This document shows positions 63,926-64,000 of a DNA stretch of 64,000 bases, piece after piece. Under the pieces are notes generated by a model. That model saw nothing but the letters and a program-made list of their open reading frames with translations. It ran no database searches and was not told the origin of the DNA. The DNA lies in assembly GCF_032716425.1 (NCBI RefSeq), contig NZ_CP090419.1:2048001-2112000 (forward strand). The letters are read 5' to 3'. Positions within the stretch are counted from its first letter, which is position 1. The number at the start of each line of letters is the position of its first letter. Position numbers and translations under genes: made by a program. Source of the stretch: Pseudoalteromonas sp. N1230-9 (GTDB lineage: Bacteria > Pseudomonadota > Gammaproteobacteria > Enterobacterales > Alteromonadaceae).

Positions 63926-64000
63926 GCCTTCAATTTGCTTGACTTCGCTACCATTAGATAACTTTACTCTGTATTGCATACCGACCTCATTTTCTATTTT
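63920..64000 (-). CDS. 3' end of the next cassette gene (5' end outside window)
   Basis: Open frame entering from the right edge, ending KIENEVGMQY, RVKLSNGSEVKQIEGI and TAA at 63920-63922. The TAA lies inside the R'' box of the attC-like site, as is typical of integron cassette genes. Too little is present to name a product. Confidence 0.5.
   Translation of the reverse strand, partial: KIENEVGMQYRVKLSNGSEVKQIEGI

Overview
The window is bacterial chromosome from a marine gammaproteobacterium of the order Alteromonadales, most likely Pseudoalteromonas. This is inferred from moderate-to-low GC, the protein sequences (CcoN, RecBCD, TolA and a TonB-dependent receptor of Pseudoalteromonas/Shewanella character) and gene order: mfd-csiV; ccoNOQP-fixH-ccoI-ccoS-fnr-uspE-ttcA; recC-recB-recD; ruvC-ruvA-ruvB next to tolQRAB-pal-cpoB-tRNA-Lys-nadA; tesA divergent from ybbA-ybbP. 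No species call is possible from the sequence alone.

Layout. 1-3.3 kb: end of mfd, csiV, a small lipoprotein and an unknown membrane protein. 3.4-6.1 kb: TonB-dependent receptor. 6.6-17.3 kb: the micro-aerobic respiration block. It holds a possible copper-binding lipoprotein, the cbb3 oxidase structural operon, its assembly and copper-loading genes (fixH, ccoI, ccoS, a TauE/SafE-type membrane protein), the oxygen sensor fnr, uspE and ttcA. 17.4-31 kb: mixed housekeeping genes, including a MerR/quinone-reductase pair, a Bax-like glucosaminidase, a dGTPase, a prolyl oligopeptidase, a branched-chain aminotransferase, a short-chain dehydrogenase and an amidohydrolase. 31-40 kb: recCBD. 40.4-44.3 kb: alkene reductase/TetR pair, a DUF2750 gene, and an AraC regulator facing a nonsense-disrupted carboxymuconolactone-decarboxylase-like gene.

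Accessory parts. (i) 44,347-48,144: a 3.7-kb AT-rich insertion at the 3' end of tRNA-Ser(GGA), bounded by a perfect 27-bp direct repeat that includes the tRNA end. It has no visible integrase. It carries a GmrSD-like (DUF262/DUF1524) type IV restriction gene split by an in-frame TAA, and divergently a coiled-coil/two-TM protein. (ii) 62,990-64,000: what looks like the distal end of an integron cassette array on the minus strand. Two attC-like sites flank a polysaccharide-deacetylase cassette, the next cassette runs off the window, and both cassette stop codons lie in the first attC box. (iii) 55.3-56.4 kb: a gene-free kilobase between tolQ and ruvB with a MITE-like 162-bp palindromic element and a strong plus-strand terminator that has no gene upstream, which suggests an unannotated small RNA.

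RNA genes: seven identical tRNA-Lys(TTT) genes in tandem behind a stringent-type promoter, tRNA-Ser(GGA) and tRNA-Pro(GGG). Regulatory sites that can be read directly include a MerR-type promoter embedded in the merR stop codon, paired TetR operators, an FNR-like box upstream of ccoN, and many intrinsic terminators.
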